Part shown: piece after piece, positions 27,627-37,064 of the stretch | How positions within the stretch are numbered: position 1 is the stretch's first letter | How the letters are laid out: each line of letters starts with the position of its first letter | Assembly (NCBI RefSeq): GCF_004138285.1 | Contig: NZ_SCFN01000003.1 | Span: 62,001-126,000 of the forward strand | Direction: 5' to 3' | DNA from: Gottfriedia acidiceleris | Lineage (GTDB): Bacteria; Bacillota; Bacilli; Bacillales; Bacillaceae_G | DNA: 64,000 nucleotides | The notes under the pieces: model-generated | Told to the model about the DNA's origin: nothing | Databases searched by the model: none | What the model saw: the letters and a program-made list of their open reading frames with translations, nothing else | Translations under genes and position numbers: made by a program

Positions 27627-27654
27627 TAAATTCATCCCCCTTGAATTTTGCAAA

Positions 27655-27868
27655 ATAAAAAGCCTCTTTTCCGAGACGAAAAGAGGCAATACTAATTGGC
27701 TTTCGTCTCTTATCTACCAGAAAATTTCTTTTCTGTTGGAATTAGCACCGTGCCTTACTGAGCATTTAAGCTCAGGCGTAAACAATACGCCCCATTTCAC
27801 AATGGTATTACGGTCGGTTGCTGGGCATCGTCGGGCCAAATCCCTCCGCCTACTCGAAATAAGAGTTC
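27655..27868 (-). promoter_or_regulatory. SAM-I (S-box) riboswitch of mtnKA
   Basis: Read on the minus strand, the leader has the S-box core GGCGGAGGGA, then TGGCCCGACGATGCCCAGC, an ACC junction, and a 3' strand GATAAGAG that pairs with CTCTTAT at the start (P1). A terminator stem GCCTCTTTT/AAAAGAGGC with a T run (27656-27687) ends 30 bases before mtnK. Binding of S-adenosylmethionine favours the terminator, so the genes are on when SAM is low. Confidence 0.95.
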
Positions 27869-27928
27869 GCATATTTGATTTTATAATCGTATTTTAGTTT
27901 ATCGATTTTTAATTTGTCAATTATTTTT

Positions 27929-28714
27929 TTAAAACTTTTTGTAAATTTCTTCTTTTCTGTCTTCAAAAATAGGGATTGTACCGCGTATTTCATCGACTTT
28001 TTTCGGATCAATTTCTCCAAAAACGATTTCTTCATTCGTGCTGCCTTTAGTAATCACTTCTCCCCAAGGGTCAATGATCATTGATCCTCCACCAAATGTA
28101 TTCGCTAAATCTTTCCCTACTCGATTACAAGCAACAACATAACACTGATTTTCGATTGCTCTTGCTTTTAATAAGATTTCCCAATGATTCATTCTTTGAA
28201 TTGGCCATTCGGCAACGAAAAATAAAACTTTTGCACCCTTTTGAGAATGAGCTCCAATCCATTCAGGAAAACGCAAATCATAGCAAACAAAACCTGCAGC
28301 AGTTAATCCATCGATTTCAAAAAGCCCATCTGTTTGCCCTGATTGTAGATAGTGATGCTCGTTCATTAACTGAAATAAATGAACTTTATCATAAGTTTTT
28401 ACTAATTCGCCAGTACTGCTAATAACAATTAACGTATTCGTAACACCATTTTCTCTTGCAATTGGTAACGAACCAGCAATCAATAGTATGTTATTCGATT
28501 TTGCGATGGACTGAAGTTCAGAAATAACCGCTTCTTGTTCACCTGTATGCAAGCCAATTTCTTCCAGACAATAGCCTGTTGTCCATAACTCCGGTAATAC
28601 GATTATACGAACATTTTCTTTAACAGCTTCGTTTATTTGAGTTTTCATGTTCTCTAAATTAGACTTTGATTCACCTAAAATAACGTCAGATTGAATACAC
28701 GCAATTTTAATCAC
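27929..28714 (-). CDS. mtnU: Omega-amidase of the nitrilase superfamily (MtnU)
   Basis: The 261-residue protein has the nitrilase catalytic triad: Glu in LPELWTTGY, Lys in YDKVHLFQL and Cys in GFVCYDLRFPEW. In methionine salvage MtnU hydrolyses 2-oxoglutaramate (or the matching product) formed when MtnE uses glutamine as amino donor. The GTG start follows AGGGTGA by 7 bases. It lies upstream of the mtnKA riboswitch on the same strand and is divergent from mtnE, so it has its own promoter in the 28715-28863 gap and no S-box. Confidence 0.9.
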   Translation of the reverse strand: MIKIACIQSDVILGESKSNLENMKTQINEAVKENVRIIVLPELWTTGYCLEEIGLHTGEQEAVISELQSIAKSNNILLIAGSLPIARENGVTNTLIVISSTGELVKTYDKVHLFQLMNEHHYLQSGQTDGLFEIDGLTAAGFVCYDLRFPEWIGAHSQKGAKVLFFVAEWPIQRMNHWEILLKARAIENQCYVVACNRVGKDLANTFGGGSMIIDPWGEVITKGSTNEEIVFGEIDPKKVDEIRGTIPIFEDRKEEIYKKF

Positions 28715-28863
28715 AATTTATTCACCCTATTCTAAATTTTATAGACATTTTTAAATCGAGCATATATGATGGTGAAAGTTATTGCAACAGTCGTTCATGA
28801 AAATCATTCGATTAAGAAACGATCTATTCAAATTAATTTTATTATATTTTTGGAGTGATTAAC

Positions 28864-30042
28864 TTGAATCATAGTAAACTATTAAACAATTTACCAAAAC
28901 AATTTTTTGCTTCACTAGTCCAAAAAGTGAATCAGTCAATAAGTAATGGTCATGATGTAATTAATCTTGGTCAAGGAAATCCAGATCAACCTACACCTGA
29001 GCATATTATAAAAGCATTACAGCAATCTGTTGAAAACCCTCTAACTCATCGTTATTCTCCGTTTAGAGGAATGAGTTCTTTAAAAAATGCTGTTGTAGAA
29101 TTTTATAAACGAGAGTATGATGTTGATTTAGACCCAGAGGAAGAAGTAGCCATATTATTCGGCGGAAAAGCTGGATTAGTTGAGCTACCACTTTGTTTAT
29201 GCGATGAGGGAGATACAATTTTAGTGCCAGACCCAGGCTATCCAGACTATTTATCTGGTATATCCCTTTCAAAAACGGTACCATACATGCTTCCATTACT
29301 TGAACAAAATCAATTTTTACCAGATTATAAATTAATCCCTCAAGATGTTTTGGATGCTAGTAAAATATTATTTATCAATTATCCAAATAATCCTACAGGG
29401 GCTATTGCAACAGAAGAATTTTTTAAAGAAACAGTTGAGCTTGCAAAAAATAATCAGATTACCGTTTGTCATGATTTTGCTTACGGCGCATTTGGTTTTG
29501 ACGGCAAAAAGCCTTTAAGTTATCTTCAAACACCAGGAGCAAAGGAATGTGGGATTGAAATTTATACCCTTTCTAAAACTTATAATATGGCTGGCTGGAG
29601 AATCGGTTTTGCAGTTGGAAATAAAGAGGTTATTTCAGCAATTAATCTATTACAGGATCATCTTTACGTTAGCATCTTCCCTGCTGTTCAAGAAGCTGCC
29701 GCTGTTGCGCTAACTGAATCTCAAGAAAGTGTAAAACAACTATTAGCACTTTATGAAGAGCGTAGAAATGTATTTATTAGCGGCTGTCACGAAATTGGAT
29801 GGGAAGTAACTGCACCAGCAGGTTCCTTTTTTGCATGGTTAAAAATCCCATCAGGTTTTACATCACAGGAATTTGCTGATCTATTACTAGAAAAGGCTCA
29901 TATTGCAGTCGCTCCAGGAAATGGATTTGGAGAATATGGTGAAGGTTATGTAAGAGTCGGACTACTCTCAGATACGGACAGACTGAAGGAAGCAGTTGCT
30001 AGATTAAAAGAGATTGAACTATTTTCTAAATTTAATGTTTGA
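28864..30042 (+). CDS. mtnE: Methionine-regenerating aminotransferase
   Basis: MtnE transaminates 2-keto-4-methylthiobutyrate to methionine, the last step of salvage. It is a class I PLP aminotransferase with NYPNNPTGA, the PLP lysine in YTLSKTYNMAGWRIGF, and the C-terminal arginine region YGEGYVRVGL. A GTG at 28855 overlaps the GGAGTG ribosome binding site. The TTG at 28864 has correct spacing and gives the start MNHSKLLNNLPKQFF. It is upstream of the mtnW riboswitch and so separate from SAM control there. Confidence 0.93.
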   Translation: MNHSKLLNNLPKQFFASLVQKVNQSISNGHDVINLGQGNPDQPTPEHIIKALQQSVENPLTHRYSPFRGMSSLKNAVVEFYKREYDVDLDPEEEVAILFGGKAGLVELPLCLCDEGDTILVPDPGYPDYLSGISLSKTVPYMLPLLEQNQFLPDYKLIPQDVLDASKILFINYPNNPTGAIATEEFFKETVELAKNNQITVCHDFAYGAFGFDGKKPLSYLQTPGAKECGIEIYTLSKTYNMAGWRIGFAVGNKEVISAINLLQDHLYVSIFPAVQEAAAVALTESQESVKQLLALYEERRNVFISGCHEIGWEVTAPAGSFFAWLKIPSGFTSQEFADLLLEKAHIAVAPGNGFGEYGEGYVRVGLLSDTDRLKEAVARLKEIELFSKFNV

Positions 30043-30100
30043 CAATTGTGATTGTTCATGAAATAATGCGATTAGATTAATAATTCAAAATTAAATATTA

Positions 30101-30238
30101 ACTTTATTCAGAGTAGGTGGAGGGACCGAGCCCGATGAAACCCGGCAACCGGCTAGTTAACTAGTACGGTGCTAATTCTCGCAGCATTTGCTGACAGATA
30201 AGGTGTAGGTAAACCTCTCCTTAGTGGAGAGGTTTTTT
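30101..30238 (+). promoter_or_regulatory. SAM-I (S-box) riboswitch of mtnWXBD
   Basis: The conserved core GGTGGAGGGA followed by GAGCCCGATGAAACCCGG and CAACC is present. P1 is ACTTTATT (30101-30108) paired with GATAAGGT. An intrinsic terminator AACCTCTCC/GGAGAGGTT plus T run (30212-30239) ends 30 bases before mtnW. The mtnE stop is 59 bases upstream, so the leader either has its own promoter or is read through from mtnE. Confidence 0.95.
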
Positions 30239-30268
30239 GTTTGATTAAAACTTTTTGGAGGTTTTGAA

Positions 30269-31489
30269 ATGAGTGGAGTAATAGCAACTTACCAAGTTTA
30301 TGATAAAAATCATCATTTAGAAAAAAAGGCAGAGTCAATCGCGCTAGGTTTAACCGTTGGTTCATGGACGACTTTACCTCAAAATGATCAAATTCAATTA
30401 CAAAAGCATAAAGGGAAAGTTCTTTCAGTTCGTGAAATAGAATGCGAAGAAAATATCGTTAACTTTTTAGGATATAAAGCGACAAAAGGGATTATTGAAA
30501 TCTATTATCCTAGCTTAAATTTTTCAGCTGATCTTCCAGCTATTTTAACAACCGTTTTCGGTAAGCTATCCCTTGACGGTGAAATTAAATTAATTGATTT
30601 AAATTTTACTGATGATATTTTAACTCTTTTTCCAGGACCAAAATTTGGTATTAAAGGCATTCGAGAGAAGTTGGATGTATATGATCGACCTTTATTAATG
30701 AGCATTTTCAAATCAATTATCGGCAGAGATATTCAATACATTTCAGAAGAATTAAAAAAGCAAGCTTTAGGTGGTGTTGATTTAATTAAAGATGACGAGA
30801 TTCTTTTTGACACAATTACATCTATTACGGATCGAGTCACTCACGGAAAAAATATTTTGAACCAAGTTTATGAGAAAACAGGACACAAAACATTATACGC
30901 GGTGAATTTAACTGGCCGTACATATGAGTTAAAAGAAAAAGCATTACGTGCAGCTGATGCTGGTGCTGATGTATTTTTATTAAATGTGTTCTCGTATGGA
31001 ATTGATGTACTTCAAGGATTGGCAGAGGATCCATCAATTAATATTCCAATTATGGCTCATCCTGCTGTATCGGGTGCGTTTACAGCATCACCAATTTATG
31101 GAATTGACGCAGGATTATTACTAGGGAAACTTTTACGAATTGCTGGTGCAGATTTTAGTCTTTTCCCTTCACCTTATGGATCAGTTGCATTACAAAAAGA
31201 GACAGCTTTAAAAATCGCTGAAAATTTAACAGTATCAAATGGATTAAAAGAGACATTCCCAGTACCTTCTGCTGGAATTCATCCAGGACTTGTACCTCAA
31301 TTAATTCAAGATTTTGGAATTGAGCAAGTCATCAACGCTGGCGGCGGTGTTCATGGCCATCCGGATGGACCAATTGGTGGAGGTAATGCATTTAGAGAAG
31401 CAATTTCAGCAACACTGTCTGGAGTTGAGCTAAAAGACTACGCACTTCCAAATACATCACTACAAAAAGCATTACAACTTTGGGGGTAA
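30269..31489 (+). CDS. mtnW: 2,3-Diketo-5-methylthiopentyl-1-phosphate enolase (RuBisCO-like)
   Basis: MtnW is a form IV RuBisCO-like protein that enolises 2,3-diketo-5-methylthiopentyl-1-phosphate. The 406 residues include the carbamylated-lysine/metal motif [14 protein letters not shown] and the phosphate-binding [21 protein letters not shown]. The ATG follows GGAGG by 8 bases. It is the first gene of mtnWXBD, which is typical of Bacillus, where MtnW and MtnX replace the fused MtnC of other bacteria. Confidence 0.95.
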   Translation: MSGVIATYQVYDKNHHLEKKAESIALGLTVGSWTTLPQNDQIQLQKHKGKVLSVREIECEENIVNFLGYKATKGIIEIYYPSLNFSADLPAILTTVFGKLSLDGEIKLIDLNFTDDILTLFPGPKFGIKGIREKLDVYDRPLLMSIFKSIIGRDIQYISEELKKQALGGVDLIKDDEILFDTITSITDRVTHGKNILNQVYEKTGHKTLYAVNLTGRTYELKEKALRAADAGADVFLLNVFSYGIDVLQGLAEDPSINIPIMAHPAVSGAFTASPIYGIDAGLLLGKLLRIAGADFSLFPSPYGSVALQKETALKIAENLTVSNGLKETFPVPSAGIHPGLVPQLIQDFGIEQVINAGGGVHGHPDGPIGGGNAFREAISATLSGVELKDYALPNTSLQKALQLWG

Positions 31490-31495
31490 ACAACA

Positions 31496-32149
31496 ATGGC
31501 AATAAAGATTTTTTGTGATTTTGATGGAACAATTACTGAGGGAGACAATATCGTTAATTTAATTAAAGAATTTGCTCCACCTTCAGTAAGTGAATTAACA
31601 AGTGAAGTATTAAATGGCAATATATCGATTCGAGAAGGCGTAGAGAAAATGTTTGCTACGATTCCTTCAACGAAAAAACAAGAAATGACTGATTTTGTAA
31701 TTGATCGTACTGTCATTCGAGATGGTTTTAGCGATTTTATTCAATTTGTAAGCGTTCAACAATATGAGTTAAAAGTTGTAAGTGGCGGACTAGATTTTTT
31801 CGTTCATCCAATATTGGCGGATTACCTACCACCTTCTGATATTTTATGTAATCGTACTGACTTTACAGGTCAAACTGTAAAAATTCATTGGGATCACGCA
31901 TGTGATGAAAACTGTACGAATGATTGTGGAATGTGTAAACCATCTGTAAAAAGAAAATTTAGTGAATCAAATGATTTTATCATTGTCATTGGCGATTCAA
32001 TTACTGACTTACAAATTGCAAAAGAAGCCAATTTAATTTTTGCTCGAGATTTCTTAAAAGATAAATGCGAAGAACTATCTTTACCTTTCATCCCTTTTGA
32101 AAATTTCTATGATATTCGAGCTTCATTAGAGAAGGAGGTGCTAGTATGA
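31496..32149 (+). CDS. mtnX: 2-Hydroxy-3-keto-5-methylthiopentenyl-1-phosphate phosphatase
   Basis: The 217-residue HAD phosphatase has motif I DFDGTITEGD and motif III VIGDSITDLQIA. It removes phosphate from the MtnW product to give the acireductone used by MtnD. It begins 6 bases after mtnW and overlaps mtnB by four bases (ATGA), so the genes are translationally coupled. Confidence 0.94.
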   Translation: MAIKIFCDFDGTITEGDNIVNLIKEFAPPSVSELTSEVLNGNISIREGVEKMFATIPSTKKQEMTDFVIDRTVIRDGFSDFIQFVSVQQYELKVVSGGLDFFVHPILADYLPPSDILCNRTDFTGQTVKIHWDHACDENCTNDCGMCKPSVKRKFSESNDFIIVIGDSITDLQIAKEANLIFARDFLKDKCEELSLPFIPFENFYDIRASLEKEVLV

Positions 32150-32772
32150 AGGACTTTTTCAAACATTATGATGAAATCCGTGAAGTAAAAAAAGTACTTG
32201 CCGATCGTGATTGGTTTTTAGGAACTAGCGGTAATTTATCAATAAAAGTAAATGAGGAGCCTTTGAACTTTTTAGTTACAACTAGTGGTAAAGATAAAAC
32301 TAAACATACTTATGACGATTTTTTACTTGTTAATGAATTTGACCAATCTGTTTGGGATGAATCAAAAAAACCATCAGCCGAAGCCATTTTACATCGTCTA
32401 ATTTATCAACACACAAATGCTAAATGCGTTCTTCATGTACACACTTTAGCAAATAACTTTATAACAAAGGATTTTCCATATCAAGATGAGTTATCTTTTT
32501 CTGGTATCGAAATTATTAAAGCACTAGGACTATGGGAAGAAGATGCAGAAATTAAAATTCCAATTATAAAAAACCATGCGCATATCCCTACTCTTGCAAA
32601 TGAATTTCTACCACATATTAAGAATGATCATGGTGCTGTATTAATTCATAATCATGGTATAACAGTATGGGCCGAATCAGCATTTGAAGCTAAAAAACAT
32701 TTAGAAGCTTATGAGTTTCTATTCCAATACGCATTACAAGGTATACAAAAAAATTTATTTATAAAGAATTAA
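32146..32772 (+). CDS. mtnB: Methylthioribulose-1-phosphate dehydratase
   Basis: MtnB is a zinc enzyme of the class II aldolase fold that dehydrates methylthioribulose-1-phosphate, the product of MtnA. The 208-residue protein shows the GTSGNLSIK motif, KPSAEAILHRLIY, the zinc motif VLHVHTLANNF and a third histidine in LIHNHGITVWA. The GAGAAGGAGG site lies inside the end of mtnX. Functionally it precedes MtnW although it is third in the operon. Confidence 0.94.
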   Translation: MKDFFKHYDEIREVKKVLADRDWFLGTSGNLSIKVNEEPLNFLVTTSGKDKTKHTYDDFLLVNEFDQSVWDESKKPSAEAILHRLIYQHTNAKCVLHVHTLANNFITKDFPYQDELSFSGIEIIKALGLWEEDAEIKIPIIKNHAHIPTLANEFLPHIKNDHGAVLIHNHGITVWAESAFEAKKHLEAYEFLFQYALQGIQKNLFIKN

Positions 32773-32788
32773 TTTGGAGGAATGAAGA

Positions 32789-33301
32789 ATGGCAACAATT
32801 TGGGTAGAAAAAAAAGATTATCATATTACAAGTGATGTTGAAGTAAAAGCATATTTAGAAGAACAAGGTGTAATTTATGAAAATTGGAAAATCGAACAAT
32901 TACATAGTTCGTTACAAGAAAAATTTATTTTATCAGATGATGAAAAAGCAGCGATTCTTGAAACATTTAAAGCTGAAATCGATAGTATTTCATCAAGACG
33001 TGGCTATTTAGCGAGTGATATTATTACTCTTTCAGAAGCAACTCCAAATCTTGATGAATTACTTAAAAACTTCAACCGTGAGCATCATCATACAGATGAC
33101 GAAGTTCGCTTCATTGTTAGCGGTCACGGTACGTTTATTATCGAAGGAAATGAAGGCTTTTTCCATGTTAATTTGAATCCTGGTGATTTAATTTCTGTAC
33201 CACCAAATGTACGCCATTACTTCACGTTAGCAGAGGATCGTAAAGTTGTTGCTGTTCGATTGTTTGTCACTACTGAAGGCTGGGTGCCGATTTACGAATA
33301 A
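32789..33301 (+). CDS. mtnD: Acireductone dioxygenase
   Basis: MtnD oxidises the acireductone to 2-keto-4-methylthiobutyrate and formate (iron form). The 170-residue cupin has metal ligands in NREHHHTDDEVRFI and in PPNVRHYF. It is a little shorter than the 178 residues usual in Bacillus, with a divergent C-terminal end (TTEGWVPIYE). It ends the mtnWXBD operon. A terminator shared with the convergent gene follows. Confidence 0.94.
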   Translation: MATIWVEKKDYHITSDVEVKAYLEEQGVIYENWKIEQLHSSLQEKFILSDDEKAAILETFKAEIDSISSRRGYLASDIITLSEATPNLDELLKNFNREHHHTDDEVRFIVSGHGTFIIEGNEGFFHVNLNPGDLISVPPNVRHYFTLAEDRKVVAVRLFVTTEGWVPIYE

Positions 33302-33315
33302 TTTGATAAAAACTA

Positions 33316-33352
33316 AATTGACTCATATCCACTATAGGATGTGAGTCAATTA
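33316..33352. terminator. Bidirectional terminator after mtnD
   Basis: AATTGACTCATATCC and AGGATGTGAGTCAATT form a long stem with one mismatch. Its right end overlaps the stop codon of the convergent DUF421 gene. Confidence 0.85.
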
Positions 33353-34048
33353 ATTTTCTTCTTCATTAAAATGATCATCTCGGTAGTCGATATATAACGA
33401 CCCATCGGTTTGTACTTCAACAAAAAACACATCTGAAATTGATTTTATGCCTCCCCTTTCAAGTTGAGCCATTAACCATTTTTTATCCAAGTTTAAATTT
33501 GATAATGCATCTTCATTTACTTCTCCATCTGATACCACAGCTGTTGAGGTCGGAAATAATAAAGTTTTTTTCCATGTTTTATTTTTTTTCGTTTTAACAT
33601 CTTTTGTTTTCATTACTGATAGACTTCCATCAATTTCAAATATAGCGTATTCGACATCTTTCAATGAGTAGATATTCTCATTACGAAGCATCCCTTGAAA
33701 TTGCTCTGTATCTAATCTAGCTTTTTTTAATGCATTTTCCATTATTTTTCCTTGTCTAATTAATATAATTGGTTCTCCAAGAATAAACTTACGTGCAGTC
33801 TTAGATTTTAAACTTAAATACCCCATTATGATCGTTAAAACTGACCAACCAACTAATCCAATGATTCCATCCTCAACATCTAATGTTTTATCTGCTGAAA
33901 TTGATGCAGCTATATTCCCTATTGTAATGGCCGTTATAAATGTAAAAACATCTAATTGACTAATTTCCTTCTTCCCCATTAATCTCGTTAAAATAAATAA
34001 AACAAAAAATGAGCATGTAACTCTAAATAAAACTTCATTTAGGCTCAT
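33350..34048 (-). CDS. DUF421 (YetF/YdfS-type) membrane protein
   Basis: The 232-residue protein has three N-terminal transmembrane segments (FFVLFILTRLMGKKEISQLD in the first) and a soluble C-terminal region with the DUF421 pattern RKFILGEPIILIRQGKI and LEMLRNENIYSLKDVEYAIFE-like sequence. In Bacillus, related proteins occur in spores or vegetative membranes, with unknown biochemistry. The ATG follows GAAAGGATG. The gene stands alone, convergent with mtnD. Confidence 0.85.
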   Translation of the reverse strand: MSLNEVLFRVTCSFFVLFILTRLMGKKEISQLDVFTFITAITIGNIAASISADKTLDVEDGIIGLVGWSVLTIIMGYLSLKSKTARKFILGEPIILIRQGKIMENALKKARLDTEQFQGMLRNENIYSLKDVEYAIFEIDGSLSVMKTKDVKTKKNKTWKKTLLFPTSTAVVSDGEVNEDALSNLNLDKKWLMAQLERGGIKSISDVFFVEVQTDGSLYIDYRDDHFNEEEN

Positions 34049-34251
34049 TTATTTCATCCTTTCTCTTTCAAAAAAAACCATTTCAAGTAATTATTAATCA
34101 ACTTAGCGTTTGAAAAATAGAACGAAACTATTCTTTATTATTTCTAAAAAATTAGTAAAACCAGACCGTTTGTTATTTCCTCATAATTTACCGATTATTG
34201 AAGAAAATATTACTATTCATTTATAATCGACTAATTACCTGAGGTGAGATT

Positions 34252-35751
34252 TTGAGTAAAAAACTTTCGCTTGTTGGATTAATATTAATGGTATTTACAA
34301 CTGTATATGGTTTTGGAAATATTCCTACAGCTTTTTATTTAATGGGATATAGTGCAATTCCATGGTATATACTCTCAGCTATTACGTTTTTTATTCCTTT
34401 TGCTTTTATGATGGCTGAGTTCGGAGCTGCATATAAGCATTCAGAAGGTGGAATTTATACATGGATGGCTGATTCAGTTGGGCCTAGGTTCGCTTTTATT
34501 GGAACCTTTATGTGGTTCTCTTCCTATGTAATTTATATGGTTAGTGTCTCCTCAAAGGTTTGGATTCCACTATCAACGTTTATTTTTGGTAGAGACAAAA
34601 CTCAATCTCTTTCATTATTCGGACTTTCATCTACTCAATCAATTGGCTTATTAGCATTACTTTGGATGTTAGTTGTGACATATTTCGCTTCAAAAGGGAT
34701 TGAAAGTATAAGTAAGGTAACAACGATTGGTGGCATTACAGTTTTCTCATTAAATATAGTATTGCTAATCACAAGTATTCTTATTTTTATATTTAATGGA
34801 GGAAAATTTGCTCAGCCAATTAAAAGCTTTTCATCAGCATTTGCTCACTCACCTAATCCAAATTATTTATCTACCCTCGCAATCTTATCATTTGTTGTAT
34901 TTGCAATCTTTGCTTATGGCGGTTTAGAAGCAATCGGCGGATTAGTTGATCAAACTGAAAACGCTGAACGTAATTTTCCGAAAGGGATTACAATTTCTGC
35001 AATTATTATTTCTGTAGGATATTCGTTAGGCATTTTTTTAGTCGGTATCTTTATTAACTGGTCAAATGATTTAAGTGCTAGCACAACGAATTTAGGGAAC
35101 ATAACATATGTTCTAATGTACAATTTAGGATTAGAACTTGGAAAAGCTTTTAACTTATCAACACAGACTGCCGATCAAATTGGTATTTGGTTTGCAAGAA
35201 TTACTGGTTTATCAATGTTTCTTGCATATACCGGAGCATTTTTCACATTAATTTATGCACCATTAAAAACAATCATTAAAGGCACACCAAAATACTTATG
35301 GCCGACAAAATTCTCAGAAACAAATGAAAAAGGTATGCCTGTCAATGCGATGTGGGTACAATTCTCAATTGTTTCAATCATTATTGTCCTAACATCCTTT
35401 GGCGGTGAAGGAGCATCATCATTTTTTAATAAAATAACTTTAATGACGAATGTTTCAATGACATTACCTTATATATTTTTAGGTATTGCATATCCAATGT
35501 TTAAAAGGAATAATCAAATCGATAAACCATTCCAAATTTTAAAATCAAATTCATCTGCTTTATTTGCAAGCATTCTCGTTATTTTAGTAGTTGGATTTGC
35601 AAACTTTTTTACGATCATCCAGCCGGCTATTGAAGGTGATTACAACTCAACAATTTGGATGATTGCAGGTCCCATCTTCTTTTCAATATTAGCTTTACTA
35701 ATTCTTAACCGTTCAAGAAAACATACACAAAAAGAGAAGAAAATTGCTTAG
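34252..35751 (+). CDS. APC-superfamily amino acid transporter (YjeM/GadC-like)
   Basis: The 499-residue protein has about twelve transmembrane helices and the GadC/YjeM pattern: FTTVYGFGNIPTAFYLMGY in the first helix, AEFGAAYKHSEGGIYTW, and FAYGGLEAIGGLVDQTENAE in the sixth-helix region. Such proteins exchange glutamate, GABA or other amino acids. The substrate is not evident. The TTG start follows TGAGGTGAGA. No partner gene lies beside it. Confidence 0.85.
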   Translation: MSKKLSLVGLILMVFTTVYGFGNIPTAFYLMGYSAIPWYILSAITFFIPFAFMMAEFGAAYKHSEGGIYTWMADSVGPRFAFIGTFMWFSSYVIYMVSVSSKVWIPLSTFIFGRDKTQSLSLFGLSSTQSIGLLALLWMLVVTYFASKGIESISKVTTIGGITVFSLNIVLLITSILIFIFNGGKFAQPIKSFSSAFAHSPNPNYLSTLAILSFVVFAIFAYGGLEAIGGLVDQTENAERNFPKGITISAIIISVGYSLGIFLVGIFINWSNDLSASTTNLGNITYVLMYNLGLELGKAFNLSTQTADQIGIWFARITGLSMFLAYTGAFFTLIYAPLKTIIKGTPKYLWPTKFSETNEKGMPVNAMWVQFSIVSIIIVLTSFGGEGASSFFNKITLMTNVSMTLPYIFLGIAYPMFKRNNQIDKPFQILKSNSSALFASILVILVVGFANFFTIIQPAIEGDYNSTIWMIAGPIFFSILALLILNRSRKHTQKEKKIA

Positions 35752-35834
35752 CAAATTTCTTCCCACTTATTGTTAATAACAATTCCGAAAGTAAGTTGGA
35801 AATATAGCACATACTAAATTTGGAGGTGATATTC

Positions 35835-35975
35835 ATGGGTCACAATCAAAATCCACATGTAAAAAAGAAAAACATAAATAAAGGACAACCTATACCAGCT
35901 GCAGTTAATTCAGAAGGCTATTTTGCTCCAAGTAAATCAAATACTGAAGCTCTTAATGAAGTTAAAAATCAATAA
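35835..35975 (+). CDS. Small hydrophilic protein, 46 residues
   Basis: An ATG follows an ideal GGAGGTGAT site by four bases. The peptide MGHNQNPHVKKKNINKGQP is basic at the start, and PIPAAVNSEGYFAPSKSN forms the middle. Size and composition recall minor small acid-soluble spore proteins or other spore core peptides, but it does not match one I recognise. It lies 83 bases after the transporter and before a terminator. Confidence 0.6.
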   Translation: MGHNQNPHVKKKNINKGQPIPAAVNSEGYFAPSKSNTEALNEVKNQ

Positions 35976-36063
35976 AGAAAACTCGCCGATTGGCGAGCCG
36001 TTAAGAGAAGACAGAGGGGTTCTTCTCAGTTTGCCAATTTATACTTTCTTAATGTGTAAAATA

Positions 36064-36097
36064 AAAATGACCGTCATTTTTTGACGGTCTCTTTTTT
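36064..36097. terminator. Terminator between the small protein gene and the lipoprotein gene
   Basis: GACCGTCA and TGACGGTC pair around a T-rich loop and are followed by CTTTTTT on the plus strand. A second, GC-rich hairpin CTCGCC/GGCGAG without a T run stands at 35984-35999. Confidence 0.75.
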
Positions 36098-36099
36098 AA

Positions 36100-36612
36100 T
36101 TATTTACTCATCGAATTTGCGGTCTTTACTAAATCTCGAATAGTGTATTGTTTACCAGTTTCCTCTGAAAAAAGAATTGAAATTGAATGAAAGAGCCCAT
36201 TTTTCTTCCAACGAATTGTTTTTGTATTATCATCATCAGCAACAATCAAAACTTTTGTACCATCTTTTAATTTGGTTGTTTTTAATTGTTGTTCTTCATC
36301 TGGAAAGGAAGGTTTTTTATTATGATAAGTGATAACATACATTTCGACCTCTTTTTCTTCATTTGAATAATTAAACGAGGTAGCATTAATAGTTCCATTA
36401 CCTTGATTTTTTTGTACATCCATTGAGACATCCTTTGCTCTAAAAGGTATCCTTTCTGGTACAACTAGTTCTTTTTGTACATCTTTAGGTAATTGATCTA
36501 CTACTTGTTTTATAGTTTTAGGATATTCTTTTTTTAATGCATCAACTGCACCGTTACCATGTGAACAAGCAGTTAACAAAAGAATTGAGAATAAAAAAAT
36601 AATTTTTTTCAA
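36100..36612 (-). CDS. Small lipoprotein of unknown function
   Basis: The 170-residue precursor has a short signal peptide and lipobox LLTAC (Cys16). The mature domain is mainly beta-strand-like (SFNYSNEEKEVEMYVITYH; RWKKNGLFHSISILFSEE) and resembles the DUF4367-type domains found in Bacillus membrane and sporulation proteins. That likeness is by eye. A single-gene transcript seems likely. Confidence 0.75.
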   Translation of the reverse strand: MKKIIFLFSILLLTACSHGNGAVDALKKEYPKTIKQVVDQLPKDVQKELVVPERIPFRAKDVSMDVQKNQGNGTINATSFNYSNEEKEVEMYVITYHNKKPSFPDEEQQLKTTKLKDGTKVLIVADDDNTKTIRWKKNGLFHSISILFSEETGKQYTIRDLVKTANSMSK

Positions 36613-36702
36613 TCCACATGCCCCCTATTTTTCCAAATCTATCGTTTCTTTTTTCTACTTAATATCTCTAAATATCGTCATATTAGTCTTAAAATAAATA
36701 AA

Positions 36703-36731
36703 AACTGCCTGTATATACAAGACAGTCTTAA
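36703..36731 (-). terminator. Minus-strand terminator
   Basis: ACTGTCTTG and a near-complementary CAGGCAGT form a hairpin followed by TTTTTATTT on the minus strand, directly after the 72-residue gene. Confidence 0.65.
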
Positions 36732-36740
36732 AACCTATTC

Positions 36741-36959
36741 TTAAGGTTCAACAATTACGATTTTTCCTTTTTGCACATATAGCAATATTTCTGCGTTATC
36801 TGTTTCATTTCGGAATGTATAGCATGTTAGATCATCAAACCCACCGTGTGAAATATCATGAACTGTATCAACTAATTTGTATTTATTACCTCTAAATTCT
36901 ATTTTTCTTTCTATTGATGGTTGCTCCGTTAATATTTGTTCCTTTGATCGAAAATTCAT
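36741..36959 (-). CDS. Hypothetical 72-residue protein
   Basis: The small soluble protein begins MNFRSKEQILTEQPSIERKI and ends LLYVQKGKIVIVEP. It has alternating short strands and no membrane segment or cysteine pair other than a single Cys. AAAGGAG precedes the ATG at good distance. Family not recognised. Confidence 0.65.
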   Translation of the reverse strand: MNFRSKEQILTEQPSIERKIEFRGNKYKLVDTVHDISHGGFDDLTCYTFRNETDNAEILLYVQKGKIVIVEP

Positions 36960-37028
36960 CTAATCACTCCTTTGGTCACCAATAGTATAGCCATATTTGT
37001 AGTTTTCAATTTTTATACCCTGCTTAAT

Positions 37029-37062
37029 TATTCGGGATGTTAATTCAATAACAATCCCGAAT
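37029..37062 (-). terminator. Terminator of the pump/TetR operon
   Basis: ATTCGGGAT and ATCCCGAAT form a perfect 9-base stem just beyond the stop codon of the TetR gene. Confidence 0.7.
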
Positions 37063-37064
37063 AT

